DNA from: CAYOZN01 sp964408455
Lineage (GTDB): Bacteria > Planctomycetota > Phycisphaerae > UBA1845 > UTPLA1
Length of the DNA stretch: 64,000 bases
Direction: 5' to 3'
Assembly: GCA_964408455.1 (NCBI GenBank)
Contig: CAYOZN010000001.1
Coordinates: 186,001 to 250,000, forward strand
This document shows positions 9,106 through 17,917 of the stretch, piece after piece (position 1 is the stretch's first letter; every line of letters begins with the position of its first letter). The translations under genes and the position numbers were made by a program. Below the pieces are notes generated by a model that had not been told where the DNA came from, did not search any database, and was given only the letters and a program-made list of their open reading frames with translations.

Positions 9106-9313
9106 GTTGCGTTAATCAGGGCTGCGCGTTCGCCACTTCGGCGGCGTATTGTTGATGATGCAAATTTGATTTGAGCGATGCCGGCCGCGTATTGAATCGT
9201 GTGCCCGGCGGATTTGCGCGGTAGATTTCCTGCGGCTTGTAATTGCGCGCGGTGGACATCCGCGTATGAAGTGGTGGGCCGGGATATCATAAACGGCTTT
9301 AAGGGACAGCATT

Positions 9314-11683
9314 ATGATGCCAACTAAACAGAGGAAGCGGCTTTGCAGCAACGTGTTGTTAGCGGTCGGCCTGCTGGGCATCTTGCCCATCACGTCGGGG
9401 TGCGATGCGCTGTTCGCGCTTTTCTTTCCGCCCCAGGCGATGATCTATACCGTGGTGGGCAACGGCGTGGCCGGCGACAACGGCGATGGCCTCGCCGGCA
9501 CCGAAACATCGCTTTATCTGGTGCAGGACGTGACGGTCGGTCCGGATGGATTGCTGTACTTTCCTGACTGGAACAATCACAAGATCAAGCGCGTCAACGC
9601 CGATGGCACGGTGGAGACGATTGCCGGAACGGGCGAGCTCGGCGCCGCCGCCGACGGCTATGGGCCGGATATCCAGTTCAATCACCCGACCAATCTCGAG
9701 TTCGACGGCGACGGCCACATGATCATTGCTGCCTGGCACAACAGCCTGATTAAGCGGCTCGATCTGACAACCGGATACGCCGAGACGATTTGCGGCACCG
9801 GCGCCCGATCCTTCAACGGCGACGGTCTTCAGGGAACGGCGACGTTTGTCGACCTGCCGAGCTCGGTGGTGTGGGATCCGGGCACGGGGAATATCCTGTT
9901 CTCCGACCAGGCGAATTTCCGGATTCGGGTGCTCGAGCCGAACGGCGAGGTGCACACGGTCTGCGGCGACGGCACGGCGGCTTACGGTGGAGACGGCGGT
10001 CCGGCGGCGGATGCACAGCTGAGTTCGCCCAAGGGTCAATCGGCGCCGCCGGCCGGCCGCATTACGCGAACGGCAAACGGCGACATCATCATTGCTGACA
10101 CCGGCAACCACGTCATTCGAAAGATCGATGGCGCGGGCATGATCAGCCTGCTGGCCGGCACGCCGGGACAGGCAGGCTACGAAGGCGATGGCGGTCCGGC
10201 CACGTCGGCAAAGCTGGATACGCCGAGCGACGTCGCCGTGGCACCGGACGGCACGATTTACGTCGCCGATACGATGAACCACGTGATTCGCGCCATTTTT
10301 GCGGATGGCACCATCGACACCGTGGCCGGCACCGGCGTCCGCGGCTTCGCCGGCGACGGCGGGGCGGCGAAGGATGCACAACTCGACAGGCCCTATGGCC
10401 TCACGGTCGCACCCGATGGTTCGATCTACGTTGCCGATACGCACAACCATCGAATTCGCCGGATCACGACGACGCCGGTGACGGTTGTGCCCGATATCGA
10501 CGACGACGAGGTCGAGATCATCCCCTGCACCGGCGTGGCGGGCAGCATCTGCACCTATGCGGGCACCGGCCAGAAGGGTCTGAACGGCGACGGATTGGAT
10601 CGGCTCCAGTCCGTCATGTACTGGCCAATTGACATCGAGTTCGCGCCGGATGGTCGCCAGATCCTGCTTGACTGGAATAACCACCAGGTGCGCGAGATTC
10701 TGGACGACGGTACCCTGTCGACCATCATGGGTTCGGATTTCGTCGGCGACGGTCCGCAGGACCTGAGCGATCTGACTGCCGAGGGCGCAGAGCCTCGATC
10801 CGTGGATCTGAATCACCCGACTGACATCCAGATTCTACCCAATGGCGATATTGCCATCATCGCGTGGCACAATCACAAGATACGCGTGATCGATGTGACG
10901 ACCGGCCGCGTCCGCGTCGTTGCCGGCGCCGGAGCGGCCTTCGTCGACAACGTGATTGCGAAGGACGCGCGGTTTAACCAGCCGCGCAGTGCCGTGCTGA
11001 CGCCCAATGGCGACCTGCTCATGGTCGATCAGCGCAATCAGCGCGTCCGCGTGCTGTACAACTTCGCGGTCGATCGCGAAAACGCGATGGTGGCCACCAT
11101 CGTCGGGACGGATTCGAACCCCGCCACGCCCAACTTTGAGCCGGGCCACAATGGCGATGGCCCCGGCCTGGATACGTGGCTATCCTTCGCGACCGGCGGC
11201 AATCCCGAGCCGAGTGGCGGCATCACGTTCGATCCTGATTACAACGTGGGCGGGGCGTTTGGCGCCGCATACCTGTCCGACAGCAACAATCAGCTCATCC
11301 GCCGCATCGTCTTCAACACGGCCGACTACACGGACAGCACGGTTGAGACGATCGCCGGCACTCCGGGCGAAGCAGGTTACGAGGGGGATGGTGGCCCGGC
11401 GACGGATGCAAAGCTGAGCAATCCTCAGGACCTTGAACTCGGTCCGGACGGCAATCTCTACTTTGCCGACGCCAACAACAACGTCGTGCGCAAGATTGAC
11501 CTGACCAGCGGCATCATCACCACGATCGCGGGCACCGGCGAAAGGGGTTACGCCGGCGACGGCGGAGCGGCCGTCAACGCCCAGTTGAACCGGCCGTTCG
11601 GCATCGCCTTCGACGCCGACGGCGATCTGTACATCTCCGATACCTTCAACAGCCGCGTCCGCAAGGTGGAAATGGCGTACTGA
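9314..11683 (+). CDS. Large tandem NHL beta-propeller protein
   Basis: At 789 residues this is about twice the length of the other NHL proteins here. It contains two consecutive propeller-sized arrays: residues about 40-390 and about 410-789, joined by a DIDDDEVEIIPCTGVAGSIC linker. Repeats follow VAGTGxRGxxGDGGxAxxAxLxxPxxxxxxPDGxxYVADTxNHxIRRI. The N-terminus is a hydrophobic signal (VLLAVGLLGILPITSGC) with a lipobox. ATG 9314 follows AAGGGA. It is monocistronic, behind its own promoter. Function is probably protein or surface binding; no catalytic residues of an enzyme family are recognised. Confidence 0.82.
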   Translation: MMPTKQRKRLCSNVLLAVGLLGILPITSGCDALFALFFPPQAMIYTVVGNGVAGDNGDGLAGTETSLYLVQDVTVGPDGLLYFPDWNNHKIKRVNADGTVETIAGTGELGAAADGYGPDIQFNHPTNLEFDGDGHMIIAAWHNSLIKRLDLTTGYAETICGTGARSFNGDGLQGTATFVDLPSSVVWDPGTGNILFSDQANFRIRVLEPNGEVHTVCGDGTAAYGGDGGPAADAQLSSPKGQSAPPAGRITRTANGDIIIADTGNHVIRKIDGAGMISLLAGTPGQAGYEGDGGPATSAKLDTPSDVAVAPDGTIYVADTMNHVIRAIFADGTIDTVAGTGVRGFAGDGGAAKDAQLDRPYGLTVAPDGSIYVADTHNHRIRRITTTPVTVVPDIDDDEVEIIPCTGVAGSICTYAGTGQKGLNGDGLDRLQSVMYWPIDIEFAPDGRQILLDWNNHQVREILDDGTLSTIMGSDFVGDGPQDLSDLTAEGAEPRSVDLNHPTDIQILPNGDIAIIAWHNHKIRVIDVTTGRVRVVAGAGAAFVDNVIAKDARFNQPRSAVLTPNGDLLMVDQRNQRVRVLYNFAVDRENAMVATIVGTDSNPATPNFEPGHNGDGPGLDTWLSFATGGNPEPSGGITFDPDYNVGGAFGAAYLSDSNNQLIRRIVFNTADYTDSTVETIAGTPGEAGYEGDGGPATDAKLSNPQDLELGPDGNLYFADANNNVVRKIDLTSGIITTIAGTGERGYAGDGGAAVNAQLNRPFGIAFDADGDLYISDTFNSRVRKVEMAY

Positions 11684-11914
11684 TCTGCCTGCACGGCCCC
11701 GCGAGAAATTGCGAACAGATAATCCGCTGGCAAAGGCGCGCTTCACAGCCGTCCTGTGCCAGCTTCTTTTCCGGGGGCGGGCGACACGAATGGGGCACTC
11801 CGCAGATCGCAGGTCTCCGCTGGATTCGGCATGCCAGCGCAACTTGTTTGTCATGCGCCCTTCGGGTTTAATGGCTGCCGGTGCCTCGCCGTTCGAATGC
11901 AGGAGGAAGTTGGC

Positions 11915-12430
11915 ATGCTTCAGTGTCCCGTACGAGCCGGTCGGAATCGCTGGCGCAATATGCTGTGCGCGTCGATGGGCCTGGTTCTGGTGATCGCCTC
12001 TTCAGGCACGGATTGCGCCGGAAATACGACCGGCGATCCAGCCGTTTTTCCTGCGAACTATCGAAGCACCTATACCCTGGTTCGAGACTGCCGATTGAGT
12101 TCTGAGCACGGCGGCGATCAGATTCGCGTCTGGGTGAACGACATCGGCGCCCAGGCCTATCTCGACGAGGAAGACACGTTGCCGGTCGGCACGATTGTCG
12201 TCAAGGAGGAGTTTGCAGGTCTGGACTGCGACAACGATTCCGAACTCGTGCTGTGGGCCGTGATGCGCAAGGAGGCGGCCGGCTTCGATCCGAATACCAA
12301 CGATTGGGAGTTCTACGAGTACAACGCCCCGAGCCGCACGCGAACGGCAACGCCTCGCGAAATCTGCATCGCCTGTCACGAAGTGCCGGAGTGCGTCGAT
12401 CGCGATTACATGTGCGCCGAGGGCCCCTGA
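11915..12430 (+). CDS. Cytochrome P460-family secreted protein
   Basis: The 171-residue protein has a signal sequence and then the cytochrome P460 domain order: FPANYRSTYTLVRDCRLS, IRVWVNDIGAQAYLD, LPVGTIVVKEEFAG, WAVMRKEAAGFDP, WEFYEYN and the C-terminal haem site CIACHEVPEC. P460 proteins oxidise or bind small nitrogen compounds in some bacteria, but most planctomycete homologues are uncharacterised. ATG 11915 is fixed by AGGAGG at 11901-11906 with 8-nt spacing. The crosslinking residue of true P460 cannot be assigned by eye. It is the last chromosomal-looking gene before the tRNA where the mobile element begins. Confidence 0.78.
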   Translation: MLQCPVRAGRNRWRNMLCASMGLVLVIASSGTDCAGNTTGDPAVFPANYRSTYTLVRDCRLSSEHGGDQIRVWVNDIGAQAYLDEEDTLPVGTIVVKEEFAGLDCDNDSELVLWAVMRKEAAGFDPNTNDWEFYEYNAPSRTRTATPREICIACHEVPECVDRDYMCAEGP

Positions 12431-12613
12431 TATGCTGACCTCGATATCACGCCATTCGCAGAGCCGAAGGGGAACACGCGTGTTTCGGTGCGTTGCCGCA
12501 CCGGGGATCCGGAGATACAATGCCTAGGTTCCGCGGGAGCGCAAAGTGTTTCACCGCGCAATCCTAAACCTGTGGCGCAATCGGCCGGCGGGATTCAGTG
12601 CAAGACCGCCTTC

Positions 12614-12685
<72 letters not shown>

Positions 12686-12702
12686 TTAGAACTCAAACCC
12701 TT

Positions 12703-12740
12703 GAACGGCAAAGGCTTGCACGCTCTTGCCGTTCTTTTTT
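12703..12740 (+). terminator. Rho-independent terminator after tRNA-Gly
   Basis: GAACGGCAA (12703-12711) pairs perfectly with TTGCCGTTC (12726-12734) across a 14-nt loop and is followed directly by TTTTTT. Confidence 0.9.
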
Positions 12741-12770
12741 GGGGCGTATTGCACGACTGCCAGCTTGCAA

Positions 12771-12863
12771 AGTTGGTCAAAAGTTGGTCACTCGCGCGCC
12801 GTTCGGCGCGCGAACAAACGCCGAACCTTGACCAACTCGGGCAGTGACCAACAGTGACCAACT
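12771..12863. repeat. Symmetric array of five AGTTGGTCA repeats around a palindrome (candidate attachment-region binding sites)
   Basis: AGTTGGTCA occurs at 12771-12779 and 12782-12790. Its reverse complement TGACCAACT occurs at 12829-12837 and 12855-12863, and a one-base variant (TGACCAACA) at 12845-12853. Copies are spaced 10-11 bp apart, one helical turn, within each side. Between the two halves sits a perfect 10+2+10 palindrome at 12792-12813. The array fills the space between the tRNA terminator and the end of the integrase gene, where arm-type integrase or excisionase sites are expected. Confidence 0.6.
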
Positions 12864-12878
12864 CGCGCGAAACCGTCA

Positions 12879-14027
12879 TCATGCGAGCGCCCTTTCCACC
12901 GCGAGCCGCGCTTCGTCCATCAACTCCGGTTCAAGCTTGAGGTAAAATCGACGAGTCGTGCGGATGTCGGAATGGCCCGCCAATTCCTGCACGACGTGCA
13001 TCGGCATCGACCTTGCTAGGTTCGTGCAGAAGCTCTTGCGAAGGTCGTGCATGCTGCACTCTGGCAGGCTGGCCCGCCTGCGGATCGCGTTGAAGTCGCG
13101 CCACGAGTTGTTCCGCGGCATCCGTCCCCCGGCGTTCGGACCTTTGCCGTTCACAAACACGTAGAGTTGGTCAGTCGTGGACGCCGTATTCAACTTGGTC
13201 AGTGCCTCCACCGCCGGTTTCGGCAGCGGAACGAGGCGCATGTCCTTGTCCTTGGGGGTCCAGTCCACGACGTCCTTCCCACGCTTCGCCGCAACCCGTA
13301 CGGTTTGACCGACCAGGTCCACATCCGCCCAGGTCAGGTTGAGTATCTCGCCCAGCCTCAGGCCGCAGCAGTAGGCGAGCATCAACTTGCCCCGCCAGCG
13401 GTCGGACTGCGCCGCCGCGAGCAGCCGCTGAAACTCCGCCGGCGTTACGTGGTGCCAGGGCGTCTGCGCCACGCGCTGCTGACGGATGCCAGCGAACGGG
13501 TTGGACTTGATCACCCCGCAATCGACGCCCTCCCGAAAGAAGCGGCGGCACTCGCGGAGCATCTTGTTCACCGTGTTCGGCGCGAGTGGCTTGTCCTTGC
13601 CGTTGTGCGTGCGGAACCAGGCAAGAAACTGCCGGGCATCCAGCGGCGTGATGTTCTGCACGATGCGGTTGTCGCCGAGTCGCTTCCGCAACACCTTGAG
13701 CGTTCGCTCGTACTCCTGGCGGTAACGCTCCGTAATGTCCGCACGCACGCTTAGGTACATCTTGCAGAACTCCTTGAGCGTGAGTTTCTCCGGCTCGTTC
13801 GCCTGACCGTCGCGAACCTCATTCTGCTTTTCTTCTGCGAATCGTTCGGCCTCCTTTCTGATCTCGAAGCTCCGGCTGTAGCGCTGCCCGTCAGTGCCGC
13901 GCCAGCGGACCACCCAACTGTGCGTCCGCCGCGTCGGCCACTCGGACTTGGCCAGCGGACTGCCGGATCTGTCGAGGGGAACAGGACCATAGTAGTTTCG
14001 GTAAATACCGACCTTTGTCGTCGCCAT
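12879..14027 (-). CDS. int: Tyrosine-family integrase of the tRNA-Gly element
   Basis: This 382-residue tyrosine recombinase has an N-terminal SAM-like core-binding domain (LTLKEFCKMYLSVRADITERYRQEYERTL) and a C-terminal catalytic domain. The catalytic residues are visible: Arg in YCCGLRLGEIL, His-x-x-Arg in MHDLRKSF, the second His in LAGHSDIRTT, and the nucleophile Tyr in RRFYLKL. ATG 14027 is preceded by GGGAGC; an upstream in-frame start at 14066 adds a non-conserved leader. The gene points towards the tRNA-Gly, and the repeat array lies just beyond its 3' end. It should integrate and, with a directionality factor, excise the element. Confidence 0.92.
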   Translation of the reverse strand: MATTKVGIYRNYYGPVPLDRSGSPLAKSEWPTRRTHSWVVRWRGTDGQRYSRSFEIRKEAERFAEEKQNEVRDGQANEPEKLTLKEFCKMYLSVRADITERYRQEYERTLKVLRKRLGDNRIVQNITPLDARQFLAWFRTHNGKDKPLAPNTVNKMLRECRRFFREGVDCGVIKSNPFAGIRQQRVAQTPWHHVTPAEFQRLLAAAQSDRWRGKLMLAYCCGLRLGEILNLTWADVDLVGQTVRVAAKRGKDVVDWTPKDKDMRLVPLPKPAVEALTKLNTASTTDQLYVFVNGKGPNAGGRMPRNNSWRDFNAIRRRASLPECSMHDLRKSFCTNLARSMPMHVVQELAGHSDIRTTRRFYLKLEPELMDEARLAVERALA

Positions 14028-14088
14028 GGAAAGCTCCCGGGCACGTCCCGGCCCGACAGGGGCCACCAGGTGACGACTGACCAGTCAG

Positions 14089-14583
14089 TCAATCTACGCG
14101 CGTACCGGAATCAAATAAAGAGCTTGGTTCGGTCCTGTGCAGCCGCGTGGCTTCACCCAGCCGCCCACCCCAAAAGATCACGATGGCCGAAGGAAACGGC
14201 GCCGACGCCGGGGCGCCACCAAAACGCAGCCGCCCTCGCAGGAAGATCACCTCTCCCTGCCGCGCATAATCGTGCCACCACGCGGTATCGGTCCGTGCCG
14301 GCACGAGACACACGACGGTTGCACCGCTTAGCGACGCCTCAAATGCCTTCCGCATGAAAGCACCGATCTTGCGGCCATACGGGGGGTTCATCCAAACCGT
14401 TCCGCTCCACGACTGCCGAAGCGCATCCTGCTCGCGCGTGAAATACCGGCGACACTTGGCATTCATCGATGAGGCGCAAGCGTCGAGGTCGAAATGGAAG
14501 ACCGTGTCCAGCTCTGCGAATAGATCGTCCGGCGTGGACCACTCGTCACTTCGCTGCGAAAAATGAACGTCCAGCCGATTCAT
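14089..14583 (-). CDS. Phage-type DNA N6-adenine methyltransferase (Dam-like)
   Basis: The 164-residue protein matches the phage N6-adenine methyltransferase family (PF05869-like). It starts with the typical SDEWSTPDDLFAELDTVFHFDLDACASSMNAKCRRYFTREQDALRQSW region and contains the catalytic NPPYGRKIGAFMRKAFE motif and the VCLVPARTDTAWWHDYA strand. It probably modifies the element or phage DNA to evade restriction. ATG 14583 is preceded by GAGGG. It lies just upstream of int and in the same direction. Target sequence unknown. Confidence 0.88.
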   Translation of the reverse strand: MNRLDVHFSQRSDEWSTPDDLFAELDTVFHFDLDACASSMNAKCRRYFTREQDALRQSWSGTVWMNPPYGRKIGAFMRKAFEASLSGATVVCLVPARTDTAWWHDYARQGEVIFLRGRLRFGGAPASAPFPSAIVIFWGGRLGEATRLHRTEPSSLFDSGTRVD

Positions 14584-14726
14584 TCTGAAATGCCCTCATC
14601 GCATCGTGCAGGCGTTCCGCCGAGGCCCGCATCAGGCTGCAATTGAATCTCAAAGATCGATAGCGCTAATTCGCAGGGCCCGATGCTCAGCCAAGCGGGG
14701 ATCGGACGCCGCCGTCTGCTCGGCCG

Positions 14727-15035
14727 TCATCCTTCAGTCTTTCGTTCTAGGAATCGGTCCAATTCCGCCCGGCGATACCACACCCGCCGGGCATACTTCG
14801 TCGCTCGCAACTCGCCCTTCCCCCGCCAAAAGTTGAGTGAACGGATCGCCGACTCCGGCGTGTGGGCGCCTGTTTCATCCAGGCGAAGGTATTGAGCGGC
14901 CTCCACCGGCGTAAGCAAATCGTTGAATTCGGTTGGTCGTTCCGGCCACTCCTTGCCGGGGACCAGGACCGCTTGGTCCGGCTGACCGTTGTCGGCACGT
15001 TCCTGCAGTTCGCGTGCTTCGGCCCTTCTCAGCAT
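14727..15035 (-). CDS. Excisionase / MerR-like helix-turn-helix protein
   Basis: The 102-residue protein carries a winged-helix DNA-binding pattern, LLTPVEAAQYLRLDE followed by ESAIRSLNFWRGKGELRATKYARRVWYRRAELDRFLE, the layout of excisionase-family domains: a helix-turn-helix, then a wing with basic residues and a final ELDRFL helix. ATG 15035 is preceded by AGGAATGAGA. Located in the int-dam direction near the element end, it is the natural candidate for the recombination directionality factor, though it may act as a regulator. Confidence 0.7.
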   Translation of the reverse strand: MLRRAEARELQERADNGQPDQAVLVPGKEWPERPTEFNDLLTPVEAAQYLRLDETGAHTPESAIRSLNFWRGKGELRATKYARRVWYRRAELDRFLERKTEG

Positions 15036-15527
15036 TCGGTTCTCATTCCTGATTCGTATCCGCGAGCGACAAGCGCATCCACGTTCGTGCGCCACCGCAG
15101 ACTTTCGCCTGATTTCCGTTTTGGCGTCTCTGCGGTTTTTTCGCGCGCTCGCCGCTGCCCGCGCACCCCGTCGAGGTGAAACGTCACGTGGCCCCGAATG
15201 CGACCCCGGTGGTGCATTCCCATTTCGTCACGCGCCGCCGCCGCCCGCTCAGCGGCCGGGCCGCCGTTGCACACGCCTCACGTTCAGCGCTCACCTGAAA
15301 ACCGAGCGGCCGCCGCAGTTTTGTCATCAGCATGCGCAACAGCCCGGCTCGGCCCCGCCCCCTCCCACCACCCGCAGGCTCGCTGCGCTCGCCTTCACCC
15401 CGGCTGCGGAGAGCGGTATCTCCATCAGCCCACCCCACCACAAAAATCACGCCAGTGCTTCGCACTGTCATGCTTTTTGCATGGGGAGGACGCCGCCCCG
15501 CCCCGATTCCGACACCGCTCGCTGTTC

Positions 15528-15600
15528 TTGAAAGGCTGCCGGAAAACTCCAGGCTTCGTGAAAGTTTTCCATCAGCCTTTCAAAGTGGGCTGGGGCCCAC
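15528..15600. promoter_or_regulatory. Two tandem strong inverted repeats ahead of the zinc-ribbon/ardA genes
   Basis: Outer arms 15528-15538 (TTGAAAGGCTG) and 15573-15583 (CAGCCTTTCAA) and inner arms 15541-15548 (GGAAAACT) and 15563-15570 (AGTTTTCC) pair perfectly with only a 2x2 internal mismatch and a 14-nt loop. A second hairpin follows immediately: GTGGGC (15585-15590), loop TGGG, GCCCAC (15595-15600). There is no T-tract, so a simple terminator is unlikely. The flanking 15036-15730 contains no credible gene; open frames there are Pro/Arg-rich. Confidence 0.6.
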
Positions 15601-15688
15601 TTCAGATTCGGGCCGCGGAGGCGATGGTTGCATCGTCTCGGTGGCGCGAAGCGTGGGGCCGGTATTCGGCCGGCAAGGCGACAAACTC

Positions 15689-15709
15689 GGTCGCGGTGCA
15701 GCCGCGGCC
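15689..15709 (+). promoter_or_regulatory. Leader hairpin with TGCAG loop (copy 1)
   Basis: GGTCGCGG (15689-15696) pairs with CCGCGGCC (15702-15709), one T-G wobble, enclosing the loop TGCAG. It lies 21 nt upstream of the start codon of the zinc-ribbon gene. The same loop in a similar stem precedes ardA. Confidence 0.5.
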
Positions 15710-15730
15710 CTTAGACCGGAGAGAAAGACC

Positions 15731-15976
15731 ATGAAGATGAAAGGACGATGTTCGCGGTGCGATAAGCGTTGGAATCTCAAGCACGCGCGTTGGGAGGATT
15801 TGGGACTTGGGGAGGATGACACCATCCTTCTGGTTTCATGTTCCCGGTGCGGCACGCATCCCGACCGGCTTGGCCTGTTCGGGAACATGGTTCTCGTCTT
15901 TCTGTTCGCGGTTCACAGTTCGGACAGAGACCCGCGCGACGTTCGGTTCTTGCAAATTGAGATTCATAACGCCTGA
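15731..15976 (+). CDS. Small double-CxxC zinc-ribbon-like protein
   Basis: The 81-residue product begins MKMKGRCSRCDKRWNLKHARWEDLG and contains a second pair in LLVSCSRCGTHPDR. The two CxxC pairs, about 30 residues apart, predict one structural zinc ribbon. The rest, GLFGNMVLVFLFAVHSSDRDPRDVRFLQIEIHNA, is not recognised. ATG 15731 follows GAGAAAG. The open frame extends upstream to 15332, but that part is Pro/Arg-rich and non-conserved in character. The gene is 52 nt upstream of ardA and both have a TGCAG hairpin leader, so the two may be expressed together during element entry. Confidence 0.55.
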   Translation: MKMKGRCSRCDKRWNLKHARWEDLGLGEDDTILLVSCSRCGTHPDRLGLFGNMVLVFLFAVHSSDRDPRDVRFLQIEIHNA

Positions 15977-15984
15977 AAAACAGC

Positions 15985-16005
15985 GCCGGCGGTGCAGCCG
16001 CCGGC
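15985..16005 (+). promoter_or_regulatory. Leader hairpin with TGCAG loop (copy 2)
   Basis: GCCGGCGG (15985-15992) pairs perfectly with CCGCCGGC (15998-16005) around the loop TGCAG. It is 23 nt before the ardA start codon and its purine-rich ribosome-binding site, and resembles copy 1 ahead of the preceding gene. Confidence 0.5.
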
Positions 16006-16028
16006 CCAACCCAATGGGGGGAAAGAAG

Positions 16029-16583
16029 ATGAAAACACTGATTGAGCAAACCACCACACCGAGGATTTATGTCGCTTCCTTGGCGGACTACAACGCCGGC
16101 CATCTACACGGATGTTGGATTGACGCGAGCGAGCCCGTGGAGACCGTTCGCGAGAAAATCGCCGAAATGCTCGGGCGCTCACGCGAACTGATCGCCGAAG
16201 AATGGGCCATCCACGACTACGAAGGGTTTGGGGATTTGCGCTTGTCCGAGTTCGCCGATCTGGACCGCGTCACCGACGCCGCCCGCCTCATCATCGAGCA
16301 CGGCCCAATCTTCGCCCGGCTCCTGAATCACTTCGGCGGCCTGTGTGACATCGACGAGGCCCGCCAAGCGATGGACGACGGGTATCGAGGCGCGTTCGAC
16401 AGGCTGGCCGACTACGCCGAGGAACTCATCGAAGACTGCTACGCCAGCGAACTCAAGGAATTGCCGGGTTTCATCCGCTACCGCATCGACTATGAAGGCA
16501 TCGGCGATGACCTGGAGCTTGGCGGCGATATCTTCACCATCGAATGCGGCGGCAAGGTCCACGTGTTCGATGCGCACCTCTGA
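16029..16583 (+). CDS. ardA: Antirestriction protein ArdA
   Basis: The 184-residue acidic protein is a clear ArdA: RIYVASLADYNAGHLHGCWIDA at the N-terminus, EEWAIHDYEGFG near residue 56, ARLLNHFGGLCDIDEARQAMDDGYRG, YAEELIEDCY, and the C-terminal LGGDIFTIECGGKVHVFDAHL. ArdA is a DNA mimic that blocks type I restriction enzymes and helps incoming conjugative DNA survive. Many Asp/Glu residues fit the mimicry. ATG 16029 follows a GGGGGGAAAGAAG ribosome-binding site; the frame is open upstream to 15807 but overlaps the previous gene. Confidence 0.93.
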   Translation: MKTLIEQTTTPRIYVASLADYNAGHLHGCWIDASEPVETVREKIAEMLGRSRELIAEEWAIHDYEGFGDLRLSEFADLDRVTDAARLIIEHGPIFARLLNHFGGLCDIDEARQAMDDGYRGAFDRLADYAEELIEDCYASELKELPGFIRYRIDYEGIGDDLELGGDIFTIECGGKVHVFDAHL

Positions 16584-17284
16584 TCATTCCTCGCGCGGCG
16601 TCAAACTCTGGTGTTTCGGCGCCGCGCTCCCGTCCCGGCCAATTCGGCCCCCCGGATTCCCGCCGCGGCCCCGAGCGGTGTCGGGCTTGGTGTTCACCCG
16701 CCGGTCCGGGATGCCCCGCCGCTTGTACCGTACCCATCGGTCCAGCCACCGCATCCAGCCCTCCCGATTCTCCGCATTCCCGCGAGGTCGCGGGAGATGC
16801 TCCTGTTCGCCGATCCAGAAGACATCGGCTCACTTGTTTTCCCCGCCGCAAACCGCTCACTGCCCCCGCACCGCTCACCCTCCTTGAACCCGATGTACCT
16901 GTCGAAACGTCTTTGGCACGTTTGCGAACGCTCAAATCCGTGAAACTGGGCCAACCATCCGAACCGGCACAACAGCACGGAACGGCTCCGCCGTGTCAAC
17001 CTGGTCACGCCTTAACTTCAAGTCCCAAACCAGCCACAAGGGAAACGAAAAAACGCAACCAGAATGCCGAAGCCCTGCGGGCCATACCGACGGGAAGCAC
17101 GACGGAGATAGCCCCTGCGGCGCAGCCGTCCCAACCATGAACCTGTCAACTGTAAAACGTTTGAACATAAGAACTTATAAACAACTGAACCATGAACCTG
17201 AAACCTGGAGTGGGTGCGTGATGCTCCTGTCCGGTTGACAAACTTCGTGCCGCGCAACGGTTACCGGGTAGGAGGTGTCATCCA
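16584..17284. other. 700-bp stretch without a recognisable gene
   Basis: Open frames here are rich in Pro, Arg and Ser and look like high-GC artefacts. Two direct copies of CCATGAACCTG lie near 17137 and 17190. AGGAGG at 17271-17276 belongs to the next gene. I see no tRNA, transposase or array. Confidence 0.5.
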
Positions 17285-17917
17285 TTGACTCTGAGCCGCC
17301 GAGATATCGATATCGTTCGCGCACTAACGACCCGCGTTCGCCTTCTGACCGTTGAGCAAGTGGCCGCCGGCTGGTGGCCGGGGGCGCGGGAAGGCCGGGA
17401 GCAGGCCGCTCGCCGTCTCCGCGAACTCTGTACCGTGCGCCTCCTGGAGGAACGGCCCATCCTCGCCGAGCCGTTCATCGCTTTGTCGCAGCCAATCGTG
17501 GTCTGGATACCAGGAGACCAGGAACCCGACCACCACTCGACCGCCTGGCAGCTCCAACGCCGCTGGACCGAGACCGCCCGGCAAACGCTCGTCTTCATCG
17601 CCACGAGCTTCGCCGCCGACACTCTGGGAGGCGTCGCCCCGCGGCTGCCCACGCTGGGGCAGGAGACGCACGACCTGCACGTCAGCGAAGTGTATCTACG
17701 CCTGCGACGGGAGCGCCCCGAACTCGCCGATCGTTGGCTCGGCGAGGAGATCGTTCGGCCAACCCGCATCGACGAAAAACTCCCCGACGCCCTCATCGTG
17801 GACGCCCAAGGGCACCCAGCCCGCGTGATCGAGTTCGGCGGGCGTTACGACCACAAGCGCGTCTGCGCGTTTCACGAGGATTGTGCAGCCCGAGGACTGC
17901 CCTACGAGCTATGGTAG
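17285..17917 (+). CDS. Replic_Relax-like winged-helix protein, first of two
   Basis: The 210-residue protein opens with a winged helix (SRRDIDIVRALTTRVRLLTVEQVAAGWWPG...AARRLRELCTVRLLEERPIL) and ends with LPDALIVDAQGHPARVIEFGGRYDHKRVCAFHEDC, the C-terminal pattern of the replication-relaxation (Replic_Relax, PF13814) family and reminiscent of a reduced PD-(D/E)XK fold. Such proteins accompany mobilisation genes of actinobacterial and planctomycete plasmids. The start is TTG 17285 after AGGAGG. It overlaps the next gene by 7 nt and leads an operon of four genes ending at 22875. Whether it nicks DNA or only binds it is unknown. Confidence 0.6.
   Translation: MTLSRRDIDIVRALTTRVRLLTVEQVAAGWWPGAREGREQAARRLRELCTVRLLEERPILAEPFIALSQPIVVWIPGDQEPDHHSTAWQLQRRWTETARQTLVFIATSFAADTLGGVAPRLPTLGQETHDLHVSEVYLRLRRERPELADRWLGEEIVRPTRIDEKLPDALIVDAQGHPARVIEFGGRYDHKRVCAFHEDCAARGLPYELW

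Noticed and set aside
9359..10816. A 485-codon open frame on the minus strand
   Set aside because: It mirrors the NHL repeats of the real gene on the other strand.
12771..12863. A CRISPR array
   Set aside because: Repeats are only 9 bp, lie in both orientations, and have no spacers of constant length. No cas gene is seen anywhere in the window.
16544..17140. Overlapping Pro/Arg/Ser-rich frames downstream of ardA
   Set aside because: Low-complexity composition, no ribosome-binding site, and frames of similar length on both strands.
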